A stretch of DNA of 64,000 bases from an uncultured Methylophaga sp. (GTDB taxonomy: Bacteria; Pseudomonadota; Gammaproteobacteria; Nitrosococcales; Methylophagaceae): contig CAJXKF010000006.1 of NCBI GenBank assembly GCA_913055695.1, positions 62,001 through 126,000 on the forward strand, given 5' to 3'. Positions 55,076 to 64,000 of the stretch are shown piece by piece. A program made the position numbers and the translations under genes. The stretch's first letter is position 1. Each line of letters begins with the position of its first letter. Under the pieces are notes generated by a model, which searched no databases, was not told the DNA's origin, and worked only from the letters and a program-made list of their open reading frames with translations.

Positions 55076-56050
55076 ATGGCGCTGGAATCCAAAATCGCCC
55101 AGTCTGCGATCGACTTTCATGGCCTCAACCAGCTCCGCCAGCAGGCGGGGCAGGGCCAGAATGAACAGCAGACCCTGCGCCAGGTCGCCGGCCAGTTTGA
55201 GTCTCTGTTCGTGAACATGATGCTTAAATCCATGCGTCAGGCGAGCCTCGCCGAAGGGCTGTTTGATTCCGACCAGAGCAAAATGTATCAGGATATGGCC
55301 GATCAGCAGCTGGCCTCCGATTTGTCGATGCGCGGCGGTCTGGGCCTGCAGGATGTGATTATGCGGCAACTGGGCGGTGATCGTTATGTGAACGGGGCTG
55401 AAGCCAAGCCGGGGCAGACATTCAGTATTGATACCGTGACTGTGCGGCCGTCTTTGGGCATTCAGGTGAACGAAAAAATTATCGAACGGATCCGCGAGGC
55501 CAGGCCGCAGCCAAGGGCCATTGAAAAAGAGCTGGCTGAAATCGATATGGTGGATATGCCACAACGCTTCAATTCGCCGGATGAGTTTGTTGAAAAACTC
55601 TGGCCCTACGCCGAGCGCGCCGCTGACAAACTCGGCGTTGCCCCTGAAGTCATTCTGTCACAGGCAGCGCTGGAAACCGGCTGGGGTAAATATATCCTGT
55701 CAGATCAGCAGGGCAGCAGCTTCAATCTGTTCAACATCAAGGCGCATCGTTGGGATGGTGACACCGTGGCGAAAAATGCGCTGGAGTTCCGGAATGGTAA
55801 AGCGCTGCATGAAGCCTCAGAGTTCCGTGCTTACGATTCCTACCAGCAGAGCTTCGATGATTATGTACGGTTCCTGCAAACCCAGCCGCGCTATAGCGAG
55901 GCACTACAGCATGTCGATGATCCCAATGCCTTCATTGAGCAACTGCACAAAGCCGGCTATGCCACTGATCCGCAGTATGCCGACAAGATTAAACGCATTA
56001 TGAATAGCGATACGTTGGCACAGATTTCGCTTGGAGAGTCTTATCTGTGA
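55076..56050 (+). CDS. flgJ: Rod-cap muramidase FlgJ
   Basis: A 324-residue two-domain protein. The N-terminal rod-scaffold domain (about 30-100, QVAGQFESLFVNMMLKSMR) caps the growing rod. The C-terminal glucosaminidase domain (about 165-322) has the catalytic Glu200 in LSQAALETGWGKY. It opens peptidoglycan for rod passage. It begins 2 bases after flgI. Confidence 0.97.
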   Translation: MALESKIAQSAIDFHGLNQLRQQAGQGQNEQQTLRQVAGQFESLFVNMMLKSMRQASLAEGLFDSDQSKMYQDMADQQLASDLSMRGGLGLQDVIMRQLGGDRYVNGAEAKPGQTFSIDTVTVRPSLGIQVNEKIIERIREARPQPRAIEKELAEIDMVDMPQRFNSPDEFVEKLWPYAERAADKLGVAPEVILSQAALETGWGKYILSDQQGSSFNLFNIKAHRWDGDTVAKNALEFRNGKALHEASEFRAYDSYQQSFDDYVRFLQTQPRYSEALQHVDDPNAFIEQLHKAGYATDPQYADKIKRIMNSDTLAQISLGESYL

Positions 56051-56081
56051 CAAGCGTTACACCTAGTGTGAGGAAACAACA

Positions 56082-57518
56082 ATGAGCTTATTAGGCATCG
56101 GTACCTCAGCCTTACTGACATCGCAGGGCAACCTTGCGACGACCAGCCATAACATAAGCAATGTGAATACCGAGGGTTACACGCGTCAGCGGGTGGACCA
56201 GTCGACTCGTATTCCCAACTATTCCGGTGATCAGTACTTTGGTACCGGCGTACAGATTTCTTCTGTTGAACGGATTTATGACAATTTCCTGGCAAGCCAG
56301 GTCAGAACCTATACGTCTCAGGAAGCGCAACAGAATACCTACATGACCTACTCTCAACAGGTTGATGATTTGCTGGGAGCCAGCGATCTCAGTATCAGCG
56401 CTGGCCTGAGTGAATTTTTTAATGCGGCCAACGAGGTAGCTGACGATCCAACTTCAATTGCCGCCAGACAGCTGTTTGTGACCCAGGGAGAATTGCTCGC
56501 CAATCGTTTCAACACCATGGACACCCGGCTGACCCAGCTGGATGCACAGGTGGATTATGACCTGACGGTGTCGATTGATGAGATTAACAATATTTCTACC
56601 GGTATTGCCGACTTGAACCAGGCCATTACTGAAGCCCGCGGGCAGGGGGCGGAACCCAATGATTTACTGGATCAGCGCGACCGGCTGATCACCCGCTTGT
56701 CTGGGTTGGTGTCGGTGACGGCGATTGAGCAATCCAATGGCTCAGTCAATATTCTGGTGGGTAATGGCCAGGCTCTGGTTGCCGGTGTATCCAGCGTCAA
56801 GTTATCTACCATCACTGATAATTCAACTTCGCCACCACGGCTCGGGGTCGGTTTTGGTAACAATCAAATTAACATCACATCACAGTTAACCGGCGGCCAG
56901 GTCGGTGGTGCGCTGGAATTTCGTCGAAATACCATTGATGACACCCGGGCCGAGCTGGATTTACTGGCGCAGTCCGTGGTGGAGGGCATCAATGCGGTTC
57001 ACAACAATGCTACTAATATTGCTGACGGTGGACAGGGCTCGGTTGATCTGAACGGCAATGATGGGGGCGATTTTTTCGACCCGGCAAATATTACCGCTGC
57101 GACTATTTCGGTGGCAATCACTGACCCCCGTCAGATCGCCGCCTCATCCAAGTTCGATGCAGCCACTGGTAGCGTGAATATCTCCGGTCCCGGTAATAAC
57201 GAAAATGCACTGGCGCTGGCTAATCTGGAGCAGGACAAAACGCTGGTTCAGGTGTCTCCCGGTGTGACCCGCTCACTGTCTGAACAATATGGTGTACTGG
57301 TGTCCGATGTCGCTACCCGCACTCGCCAGGCGAAAGTCAGTCAGGAAACACAACTCGCCTTATTGCAACAAACCAAACAACGCTTTGATGCGGTCGGTGG
57401 GGTTAACCTGGATGAAGAGGCGGCACAGTTGATTAAGTATCAGCAATCCTATCAGGCAGCCTCACAAATCATCGTGGTATCCAATACTATTTTCCAGTCA
57501 CTGATTAACGCAGTGTAG
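56082..57518 (+). CDS. flgK: Hook-filament junction protein FlgK
   Basis: A 478-residue hook-associated protein 1. The N-terminal SLLGIGTSALLTSQGNLATTSHNISNVNTEGYTRQ and the C-terminal NLDEEAAQLIKYQQSYQAASQIIVVSNTIFQSLINAV are canonical. It is about 70 residues shorter than the E. coli protein (547), with the loss in the variable surface domain. It links hook and filament. Confidence 0.96.
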   Translation: MSLLGIGTSALLTSQGNLATTSHNISNVNTEGYTRQRVDQSTRIPNYSGDQYFGTGVQISSVERIYDNFLASQVRTYTSQEAQQNTYMTYSQQVDDLLGASDLSISAGLSEFFNAANEVADDPTSIAARQLFVTQGELLANRFNTMDTRLTQLDAQVDYDLTVSIDEINNISTGIADLNQAITEARGQGAEPNDLLDQRDRLITRLSGLVSVTAIEQSNGSVNILVGNGQALVAGVSSVKLSTITDNSTSPPRLGVGFGNNQINITSQLTGGQVGGALEFRRNTIDDTRAELDLLAQSVVEGINAVHNNATNIADGGQGSVDLNGNDGGDFFDPANITAATISVAITDPRQIAASSKFDAATGSVNISGPGNNENALALANLEQDKTLVQVSPGVTRSLSEQYGVLVSDVATRTRQAKVSQETQLALLQQTKQRFDAVGGVNLDEEAAQLIKYQQSYQAASQIIVVSNTIFQSLINAV

Positions 57519-57527
57519 GAGCTACTA

Positions 57528-58433
57528 ATGCGTATTTCCACGTCATACATCCAGCAGCAAAGCGTAGATACCATGCTGCGTCAGCAAAAGCAGCTGGCTG
57601 ATACACAGTTACAGGTTTCGACCGGTCAGCGAGTGCTGTCACCTTCGGATGATCCGATTGCTGCGGTCAAGATCCTCGGCCTGGAACGAGAAAAGAATAT
57701 CAATGAGCAATATCTGCTCAATGCCGATGTGGCCGAATCTAAAATTTCCAAAGCGGAAACAACACTGAGCAGTGCCACCGATCTGATTCAACGTATTCGG
57801 GAACTGGCGATACAGGGACTCAATGATTCCAATGATGCCTCTGCCAGAGCCGGTATCGCGGAAGAGATTAGTGAGTTAAACAAAAGTCTGGTGAGTCTGG
57901 CCAACACCACGGATGCCAACGGTGAGTACCTGTTTTCAGGTTATCAATCCTTTACCCAGGCTTTTGACCCGACTACTTTCGCCTACAATGGAGACAGTAA
58001 TCAGCGGCATCTTCGGGTCGGCAGTGACTTTACCGTAGAAGTGAATGAACCGGGTAATGCTATTTTTGTGCAAACCAACGCGGATGCCAGCGTACAGTCG
58101 ATTTTCCAGACTATTGATGAGTTTGCCACAGCCCTTCGCAACAACACGGTGGGTACAGCGCCCAACGACGGTGAGTTTCTGGATAATATGAATACTTCCA
58201 TCGATACACTGAGTTCTGCCAGGGCAAGAATGGGCTCAAAAATCAATGCAATTGATCAGCAACGCTCAATCAACAATGATGGACTGACCAGTCTGGATAC
58301 CAGTCTGACTAAGTTGAAGGATCTGGATTATGCCGAAGCCATTTCCAGATTAAATGCTCAAACCACAGGTCTGCAGGCAGCTCAGCAGGCTTATGTAAAA
58401 GTGCAAGGACTGTCACTGTTCAATTTTTTATGA
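57528..58433 (+). CDS. flgL: Hook-filament junction protein FlgL
   Basis: A 301-residue hook-associated protein 3 with a flagellin-like N-terminus (MRISTSYIQQQSVDTMLRQQKQLADTQLQVSTGQRVLSPSDDP) and a C-terminal coiled coil ending in LSLFNFL. It lies 9 bases after flgK. It is the last flg gene, and the sugar cluster begins 37 bases further on with no terminator visible between. Confidence 0.96.
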   Translation: MRISTSYIQQQSVDTMLRQQKQLADTQLQVSTGQRVLSPSDDPIAAVKILGLEREKNINEQYLLNADVAESKISKAETTLSSATDLIQRIRELAIQGLNDSNDASARAGIAEEISELNKSLVSLANTTDANGEYLFSGYQSFTQAFDPTTFAYNGDSNQRHLRVGSDFTVEVNEPGNAIFVQTNADASVQSIFQTIDEFATALRNNTVGTAPNDGEFLDNMNTSIDTLSSARARMGSKINAIDQQRSINNDGLTSLDTSLTKLKDLDYAEAISRLNAQTTGLQAAQQAYVKVQGLSLFNFL

Positions 58434-58470
58434 AACACTTGACGCTGTTTAGCCATAGTTGATTGTTCAA

Positions 58471-59244
58471 ATGAAAGCAGTAATTCTGGCGGGTGGCCTG
58501 GGCACAAGAATCAGCGAAGAATCCATCAATAAACCCAAACCGATGATTGAGATCGGCGGCAAGCCGATTCTCTGGCATATCATGAAAATCTACTCCGAGC
58601 ATGGGGTCAATGATTTCATTATCTGCTGTGGTTACAAGGGCTATCTAATTAAAGAGTATTTCGCGAATTATTTTTTGCATATGTCGGATATCACCTTTGA
58701 TATGCAAAATAACAAAATGCATGTGCATGAAGCACATGCTGAACCCTGGAAGGTGACGCTGGTCGATACCGGTGATAACAGCATGACGGGGGGACGCATC
58801 CGCCGCATTGCCGATTATGTGCGTGACGATGAAGCGTTTTGCCTGACATACGGTGACGGGGTGGGGAACATTGATGTTTCTGCCAGCATTGCATTTCACA
58901 AGCAGCACAACAGACTGGCGACGGTGACTGCTGCCTTTCCCCAGGCCAAGTTCGGTGCACTGGATATTGATGGTGATCGGGTGGCCAATTTCCAGGAAAA
59001 ACCGAAAGGCGATAACGGCATGGTCAGTGCCGGTTTTTTTGTGCTGTCGCCCAAAGTCATTGATTACATTGCCGGCGATCAGACCAGCTGGGAGTCGAGT
59101 CCGCTGGAAAATCTGGCTCACGACAATCAATTATCGGTATTCCGCCACGAAGGCTTCTGGCAGCCAATGGATACTTTGCGGGATAAGCAGCATCTGGAAC
59201 AATTATGGCGTTCCGGTAAGGCGCCATGGAAAAACTGGTCATGA
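58471..59244 (+). CDS. rfbF: Glucose-1-phosphate cytidylyltransferase
   Basis: A 257-residue nucleotidyltransferase that makes CDP-glucose from CTP and glucose-1-phosphate. The signature [13 protein letters not shown] and the [21 protein letters not shown] block identify it. [15 protein letters not shown] and [13 protein letters not shown] complete the RfbF/DdhA pattern. ATG 58471 gives the family N-terminus; a TTG at 58459 is in frame, and no strong Shine-Dalgarno is visible, so coupling to flgL is possible. It overlaps rfbG by 4 bases. The AlgC-type mutase at 17406 could supply its substrate. Confidence 0.95.
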   Translation: MKAVILAGGLGTRISEESINKPKPMIEIGGKPILWHIMKIYSEHGVNDFIICCGYKGYLIKEYFANYFLHMSDITFDMQNNKMHVHEAHAEPWKVTLVDTGDNSMTGGRIRRIADYVRDDEAFCLTYGDGVGNIDVSASIAFHKQHNRLATVTAAFPQAKFGALDIDGDRVANFQEKPKGDNGMVSAGFFVLSPKVIDYIAGDQTSWESSPLENLAHDNQLSVFRHEGFWQPMDTLRDKQHLEQLWRSGKAPWKNWS

Positions 59245-60314
59245 ATAGCCATTTCTGGGCTGGTCGCAGAGTGCTTGTTACCGGTCATACCGGTTTCAAA
59301 GGTAGCTGGTTATGTTACTGGCTGCAGCAAATGGGGGCTGAAGTCAGTGGTTATGCGCTGCAGGCAGAACAGTCGCCGGCTATGTATGACCTATTAGAGC
59401 TGGGTAGCGAAATACCGTCGACTTATGCCGATATCAGTGACCTGAATGCGCTGAACGCGGCGATGGAGCAAGCCCAGCCGGAAATTGTCATTCACATGGC
59501 GGCGCAATCTCTGGTCAAGCCTTCCTATGAAGCCCCGGTCGAAACCTATCAAACCAACGTGATGGGTACTGTTAATCTGCTGGAGAGTGTTCGCAGAAAC
59601 CGCAAGGTGAGAGCGGTCATCGTGGTCACTTCAGATAAGTGTTATGAAAACCATGAGAAAAAAATACCTTACCGAGAACAGGACCGGCTTGGTGGATTTG
59701 ACCCTTACAGCAACAGTAAAGCCTGCGCTGAACTAGTGACTGCTTCATATCGTACCTCCTATTTTGCTGAGTCAGACACTGCTGTGGCGAGTGTCAGGGC
59801 GGGAAATGTTATCGGCGGCGGCGACTGGTCAGCACATCGCCTGGTGCCAGATATCATCTGTGCCTGGCAAGCCGCGAACCGCTTGCAGGTACGCTACCCC
59901 CAGGCTATTCGGCCCTGGCAACATGTGCTGGAGCCTTTGTCAGGTTATCTGATGCTCGCCGAGCATTTATATGAGGAAGGTCAGTCATATGCTGAGGCCT
60001 GGAATTTCGGTCCCGCCGAGGATGGCATGAAACCAGTGCGTTACCTGGTTGATGCCGCGAAACAGTTCTGCGCCGGTTTTGACTGGTATACAGAGCCTCA
60101 AAGTCATCAGCACGAAGCGCAGACCCTGATGCTGAACTGTGGCAAAGCCAATGAAGCCCTGGGCTGGATGCCAAAATGGAACATCGACACGGCTCTGGCA
60201 AAGACATTTGAATGGTATGACGCATTTTATGCAGGACAGGATATGCGCGCTGTTTGCGACAAGCAGCTGGCCAGTTTCATGACCCATTCCAGTCTGGCTA
60301 AGGTGATGCCATGA
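59241..60314 (+). CDS. rfbG: CDP-glucose 4,6-dehydratase
   Basis: A 357-residue extended SDR that converts CDP-glucose into CDP-4-keto-6-deoxyglucose using bound NAD. The motifs [14 protein letters not shown], the [10 protein letters not shown] block and the YSNSK catalytic Tyr/Lys are present. ATG 59241 (ATGA overlap) gives [15 protein letters not shown], like known members; ATG 59226 is in frame and adds five residues. It also overlaps rfbH by 4 bases. Confidence 0.95.
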   Translation: MNSHFWAGRRVLVTGHTGFKGSWLCYWLQQMGAEVSGYALQAEQSPAMYDLLELGSEIPSTYADISDLNALNAAMEQAQPEIVIHMAAQSLVKPSYEAPVETYQTNVMGTVNLLESVRRNRKVRAVIVVTSDKCYENHEKKIPYREQDRLGGFDPYSNSKACAELVTASYRTSYFAESDTAVASVRAGNVIGGGDWSAHRLVPDIICAWQAANRLQVRYPQAIRPWQHVLEPLSGYLMLAEHLYEEGQSYAEAWNFGPAEDGMKPVRYLVDAAKQFCAGFDWYTEPQSHQHEAQTLMLNCGKANEALGWMPKWNIDTALAKTFEWYDAFYAGQDMRAVCDKQLASFMTHSSLAKVMP

Positions 60315-61963
60315 GCATGAACCCGTTCCATCAGTTTGAGCCGATGCCCCAAGAGGCGACCGTCATGGTCGGCGATATTTGTGTTCTGGCGAATCGCGGC
60401 GCCTCTCCCGGCCTCTATGTGGTGGCCGCCATGCTGGAGCAGGAAGTCGAGTGCTACGAAGTTCAGCCCAGCTCATTCACAGACTCTGACCCGCATCAGC
60501 TTTACCTGCCCCTGTCCTTGTTTGATGGTGAGGGCATCCAGGTTGATCTCCGTAAACCGGTTTATGCACGCGCTGCTGAACTCAGACAGACGCAAGCCCG
60601 ACTCGACCATGCCATGCAGGAGCAATTGCTGCGGGCACTGGTGCAGCGTCAGGTTTCACGATACAGCGCCTTTAAGTATCAGCCGCAGTCATTTGCTGCC
60701 GGTGAATCAGCTGTGCCGGTATCAGGCAAAGTAATGGGGGCCGAGGAATTACATCACCTGGTCGATGCGTCACTGGATGGCTGGTTAACGACAGGCCGTT
60801 TCAACAAACAGTTCGAGCAGGCTTTGGCCGAGTTTATCGGTGTCCGCCATGTGCTGACGGTTAACTCCGGATCATCAGCCAACTTGCTGGCCTTGTCTGC
60901 GCTGACCTCGCCCAAGCTGGGAGACCGGGCATTGAAACCCGGTGATGAGGTCATCACTGTGGCTGCCGGCTTCCCGACCACGGTCAACCCGATTATTCAG
61001 AATGGCCTGGTGCCGGTTTTTGTTGATATCACACTGCCTTCCTACAATATTGATGTCAGTCAACTGCAAGCCGCGCTGTCAGATAAAACCCGTGCCATTA
61101 TGATGGCCCATACCCTGGGAAACACGTTTAACCTGGAAGCGGTGGTCAGCTTTGCCCGCCAACATGGCTTATGGTTGGTGGAAGACTGCTGTGATGCATT
61201 GGGTACCACTTATACGCCGTCTGAAACAGTGATCGATGCCCGAGGTAAAGAAATCGAAGCGAATGTGCCCAGACATGTCGGTAAGTTCGGCGATATTGCG
61301 ACCTTGAGTTTTTATCCGGCGCATCACATCACGATGGGCGAAGGCGGCGCGGTTTATACAGACAATGGCCAGTTGAAGCTGATTCTCGAGTCTTTCCGGG
61401 ACTGGGGAAGGGATTGTTTTTGTGAACCGGGACAGGACAACACCTGCAAGAAACGTTTCAGCTATCAGCTGGGTCAGTTGCCCTGCGGTTATGACCACAA
61501 ATATACCTATTCCCATCTTGGCTATAATCTGAAAATCTCGGATATGCAGGCCGCGGTGGCACTGGCCCAGATGCAACGCTTGCCCGAGTTTATTGCCCGC
61601 CGCAAAGCCAATTACAGACGGCTTTATCAGGGCCTGAGTCAGTTGCATGAGTTTTTATTGTTGCCGGAAGCGGAAGATAAGGCCGATCCTTCCTGGTTCG
61701 GCTTTGCCATCACGCTTAAACAGGGTGACCGGGCTGCGTTTATTCAGTATCTTGAACAGCACAAAATTGCCAACCGTCTGGTATTCGGTGGCAACCTGAC
61801 CAAACAGCCCTACTTCGCTAATGTCGATTACCGTGTTGTCGGTGAACTCACTGTCACAGATGAGGTGATGCACAATTCACTGTGGATTGGTGTCTTCCCC
61901 GGGCTCAGTGACAGCATGATTGATTACATGATCGACACCATCAGCCGTTATTTCAAAGTTTGA
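60311..61963 (+). CDS. rfbH: CDP-4-keto-6-deoxyglucose-3-dehydrase (RfbH/E1) with extra N-terminal domain
   Basis: A 550-residue protein. Residues about 115-550 match RfbH/AscC (about 437 residues), an unusual PMP-dependent enzyme with a [2Fe-2S] cluster that removes the 3-hydroxyl of the CDP-sugar. The family-defining His replaces the PLP lysine in [16 protein letters not shown]. Cluster cysteines fit the DCFC...C pattern (C-X1-C-X7-C in [17 protein letters not shown]), with the earlier cysteine in EDCCDALG. The first 110 residues are not part of that family: a small beta-rich piece ([23 protein letters not shown]) and a helix. There is also an insertion of about 17 residues after [11 protein letters not shown]. 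The reductase partner (E3/RfbI type) is not in the window. Confidence 0.92.
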   Translation: MSMNPFHQFEPMPQEATVMVGDICVLANRGASPGLYVVAAMLEQEVECYEVQPSSFTDSDPHQLYLPLSLFDGEGIQVDLRKPVYARAAELRQTQARLDHAMQEQLLRALVQRQVSRYSAFKYQPQSFAAGESAVPVSGKVMGAEELHHLVDASLDGWLTTGRFNKQFEQALAEFIGVRHVLTVNSGSSANLLALSALTSPKLGDRALKPGDEVITVAAGFPTTVNPIIQNGLVPVFVDITLPSYNIDVSQLQAALSDKTRAIMMAHTLGNTFNLEAVVSFARQHGLWLVEDCCDALGTTYTPSETVIDARGKEIEANVPRHVGKFGDIATLSFYPAHHITMGEGGAVYTDNGQLKLILESFRDWGRDCFCEPGQDNTCKKRFSYQLGQLPCGYDHKYTYSHLGYNLKISDMQAAVALAQMQRLPEFIARRKANYRRLYQGLSQLHEFLLLPEAEDKADPSWFGFAITLKQGDRAAFIQYLEQHKIANRLVFGGNLTKQPYFANVDYRVVGELTVTDEVMHNSLWIGVFPGLSDSMIDYMIDTISRYFKV

Positions 61964-61965
61964 AT

Positions 61966-63483
61966 ATGAGTCAACAAAACGCAATTTATCAAAAGCTTTT
62001 CGTAATGGAGATGGCGAATAACCATCAGGGCTCCGTAGCGCACGGCAAACAGCTTATCAACGAGATGAAAGCGGTGTGTGACGACTTCCCCTTTCGCTTT
62101 GCGTTCAAGCTGCAGTATCGCAACCTCAAAACCTTCATCCATCCCGATTTTCGCGACCGGGAGGACATCAAATACGTTAAACGCTTTCGCGATACCGAAT
62201 TGGACGAATTACAGCTGCTGGAACTGAAGCAGGCGATTGATGAAGCCGGTTTTGTCAGTATGTGCACGCCGTTTGATGAGGACTCGGTTGGCTGGATTGA
62301 ACAGCATGGATTCGATTTGCTGAAAATTGCTTCCTGTTCCCTGACTGACTGGCCACTGCTTGAACGCATTGCCTTGTCGCCTCTGCCATTGGTTGCCTCC
62401 ACTGCTGGTGCCACAATGGAAGAGATTGAGAATGTGGTGCAGTTCTTTCTGCATCGAGGTAAAAACCTGGCGGTGATGCACTGTGTCGGTGAATATCCGA
62501 CACCGCGACCACACCTGCAATTGGGTCAGATCAAATTGCTGAAACAGCGTTTTCCTGGGTTGCCGGTGGGCTATTCCACCCATGAAGACCCCAATGAAAC
62601 CGAAGCCGTCAAAATGGCGATCGCAGCCGGGGCTGAGCTGTTTGAGAAGCATGTCGGCATCGGTGAACTGAATGCCTATTCAGCCAACCCGGAACAGGTC
62701 AGAAAGTGGCTGCTGTCTGCGCAGCAAGGCTTTGCCATGATGGGGCTGGAAAATGAGCGGGTGCCGGTCACTGAGACCGAGCTGGCTACGCTGAACTCAT
62801 TGCGTCGCGCGGTTTTTGCCAAAACCGATCTGAAAGCCGGCAAGGCCCTGCAGAAGGAAGATTTTTATCTTGCTATTCCCAGTGAGCCAGGACAATTGCT
62901 GGCCAATGATTTATCCAAATATCAGCAGTTTGAGCTGACGCAAACGGTCAAAGCCAATCAGCCGATTCGCTTGGATGCATTGTCGGTGACGAATATCCGT
63001 CCCAAAGTGTTTGATGCACTGGCCAAAGTCTGCACTTTGTTGCGTGAAGCCAATATTGCAGTTGCCGATGGTGTCAATTGCCAGCTTTCCCACCATTATG
63101 GGATAGAGGCATTTGAGGAAACCGGTGCGACGATCATTGATGTCGTCAATCGTGAGTACTGCAAAAAGATTCTGGTGCTGTTGCCTGGTCAGCAGCATCC
63201 GGTGCATGCGCACCAGAAAAAGGAAGAAACTTTTAATGTCCTTTCCGGGGAAATGCAGTTGCAGCTGGGGGATGACATAAAAACCATTAAAGCCGGTGAA
63301 ATGGTGACCGTGGAACGCGGTATGCGACATGCCTTCAGCAGTGAGACCGGCGTGATTTTCGAAGAACTGTCGACCACACATTACAACGATGACTCTTACT
63401 ACGAAGACACGACCATCAATCTCAACAGCCGTCGCAAGACCAACCTGATCTTTCGTTCTGACTGGCTGACCGCGGAGTGGTAA
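61966..63483 (+). CDS. NeuB-like N-acetylneuraminate synthase family protein fused to a C-terminal cupin
   Basis: A 505-residue protein from ATG 61966 (a TTG at 61960 overlaps the rfbH stop). Residues about 10-270 form a NeuB TIM barrel (MEMANNHQGS, FKLQYRN, CTPFDEDSV, KIAS, VGYSTHED, LFEKHVG), which in known members condenses phosphoenolpyruvate with an amino-sugar. Residues about 275-345 resemble the SAF/antifreeze-like lid (LRRAVFAKTDLKAGKALQKEDF). The last about 130 residues form a cupin with metal ligands HPVHAHQKKEE and a later RHAF histidine. Fused isomerase or epimerase activity is plausible. No sialic acid N-acetyltransferase or CMP-transferase is in view, so the product may not be a normal nonulosonate. 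It overlaps the following gene by one base. Confidence 0.87.
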   Translation: MSQQNAIYQKLFVMEMANNHQGSVAHGKQLINEMKAVCDDFPFRFAFKLQYRNLKTFIHPDFRDREDIKYVKRFRDTELDELQLLELKQAIDEAGFVSMCTPFDEDSVGWIEQHGFDLLKIASCSLTDWPLLERIALSPLPLVASTAGATMEEIENVVQFFLHRGKNLAVMHCVGEYPTPRPHLQLGQIKLLKQRFPGLPVGYSTHEDPNETEAVKMAIAAGAELFEKHVGIGELNAYSANPEQVRKWLLSAQQGFAMMGLENERVPVTETELATLNSLRRAVFAKTDLKAGKALQKEDFYLAIPSEPGQLLANDLSKYQQFELTQTVKANQPIRLDALSVTNIRPKVFDALAKVCTLLREANIAVADGVNCQLSHHYGIEAFEETGATIIDVVNREYCKKILVLLPGQQHPVHAHQKKEETFNVLSGEMQLQLGDDIKTIKAGEMVTVERGMRHAFSSETGVIFEELSTTHYNDDSYYEDTTINLNSRRKTNLIFRSDWLTAEW

Positions 63484-64000
63484 TGGCGAAACAACGTGTA
63501 GCGGATTATATTTTTTCGCGGGTTGCAGATTTAGGCGTCAAGGATGTGTTTCTGTTACCCGGTGGCGGCGCCATGCATCTCGTGGATGCACTGGGCCAGA
63601 ATCCGGACCTCAATTTTATTCCCACCCATCATGAGCAGGCAGCCAGTATTGCTGCCGAGGCCTATGCAAGGGTGAATGAATTACTGGGCGTGGCTTTGGT
63701 CACTACCGGGCCCGGAGCCACCAATGCGATTACCGCTGTGGCAGGTGCCTGGATTGAGTCCGTGCCCCTGTTGATCATATCCGGACAGGTTAAACGCGCT
63801 GATATGAAAGCAGACAGCGGCGTCAGGCAGATGGGGCCGCAGGAAGTGGATATTGTCTCTGTGGTCAAGCCGATTACCAAGTATGCCGTCACAGTTGACG
63901 ACCCAGAAAAAATTGCCGTTTGTATGGATAAGGCCATTCAGGAGGCAACCACTGGCAGACAGGGCCCTGTGTGGCTGGATGTGCCGCTGGATGTGCAGGG
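63483..64000 (+). CDS. ThDP-dependent enzyme, YerE/acetolactate synthase-like (partial)
   Basis: An open frame of at least 172 residues that runs off the window. It begins MAKQRVADYIFSRVADLGVKDVFLLPGGGAMHL and has the catalytic glutamate of ThDP enzymes in HHEQAASIAAEAYAR, then TTGPGATNAITAVAGAWIESVPLLIISG. This is the pyrimidine-binding domain of the acetohydroxyacid-synthase group. The GGGAMHL form is common in polysaccharide clusters. With rfbFGH upstream, a YerE-like role is likely: transfer of a two-carbon unit from pyruvate to CDP-4-keto-3,6-dideoxyglucose to give a branched sugar. The C-terminal ThDP-phosphate domain is outside the window. Confidence 0.85.
   Translation, partial: MAKQRVADYIFSRVADLGVKDVFLLPGGGAMHLVDALGQNPDLNFIPTHHEQAASIAAEAYARVNELLGVALVTTGPGATNAITAVAGAWIESVPLLIISGQVKRADMKADSGVRQMGPQEVDIVSVVKPITKYAVTVDDPEKIAVCMDKAIQEATTGRQGPVWLDVPLDVQ

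Noticed and set aside
60336-60734. A 132-codon alternative frame inside rfbH
   Set aside because: It overlaps the N-terminal extension in frame +1 and has low-complexity, arginine/proline-rich composition without a ribosome site; kept as a shadow frame, though it covers the unusual segment.

Overview
The window reads as the chromosome of a motile, biofilm-forming gammaproteobacterium. This rests on SlmA, the coaBC-dut-algC-argB gene order, ClpB behind a textbook sigma-32 promoter, a complete pilW/V/X/Y1/Y2/E minor-pilin set and sigma-54-type flagellar promoters. A marine methylotroph-like genus such as Methylophaga is possible, but this is a guess from gene content, not something the sequence proves. 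Coding density is very high: no gene-free stretch exceeds 300 bases, and I saw no rRNA, tRNA, insertion sequence, CRISPR array or prophage.

Layout. (1) 1-4463: end of bcsA, then bcsB and bcsS, with bcsZ convergent: cellulose synthesis under c-di-GMP control. (2) 4464-13476: clpB, then leftward genes for cyanase, an FNT-family anion channel, a PAS-GGDEF-EAL protein and an SDR enzyme; a lone cheR; and a DUF4126 membrane protein. (3) 13622-21894: a rightward housekeeping run (nif3-like, yihY-like, coaBC, dut, algC-like, argB, slmA and a degenerate receiver-domain protein). (4) 22150-41211: two LapA-type giant adhesins (4398 and about 1504 residues) with matching N-terminal retention modules and LapG-type TAAG sites, flanking a glycosyltransferase that resembles the eukaryotic Skp1-type GlcNAc transferases. 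(5) 41292-48185: a leftward minor-pilin/PilY1 operon. (6) 48452-58433: flgBCDE, flgFG and flgHIJKL, apparently driven from three -24/-12 promoters. (7) 58471-64000: directly after flgL, a CDP-sugar cluster (rfbF, rfbG, rfbH with an extra N-terminal domain, a NeuB-like synthase fused to a cupin, and a truncated ThDP enzyme of the YerE type).

How it fits together. Most accessory content concerns the choice between swimming and attachment: cellulose, c-di-GMP turnover, two cell-surface-retained adhesins, type IV pilus tip proteins and flagellar rod, hook and junction proteins. The most interesting parts are the glycosyltransferase placed between the two adhesins, the short sequence shared upstream of both adhesins, and the unusual sugar cluster that begins 37 bases after flgL. 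That is a position where flagellin glycosylation islands are often found. The enzymes LapG, LapD, the type I exporter, BcsC and flagellin are not in the window.
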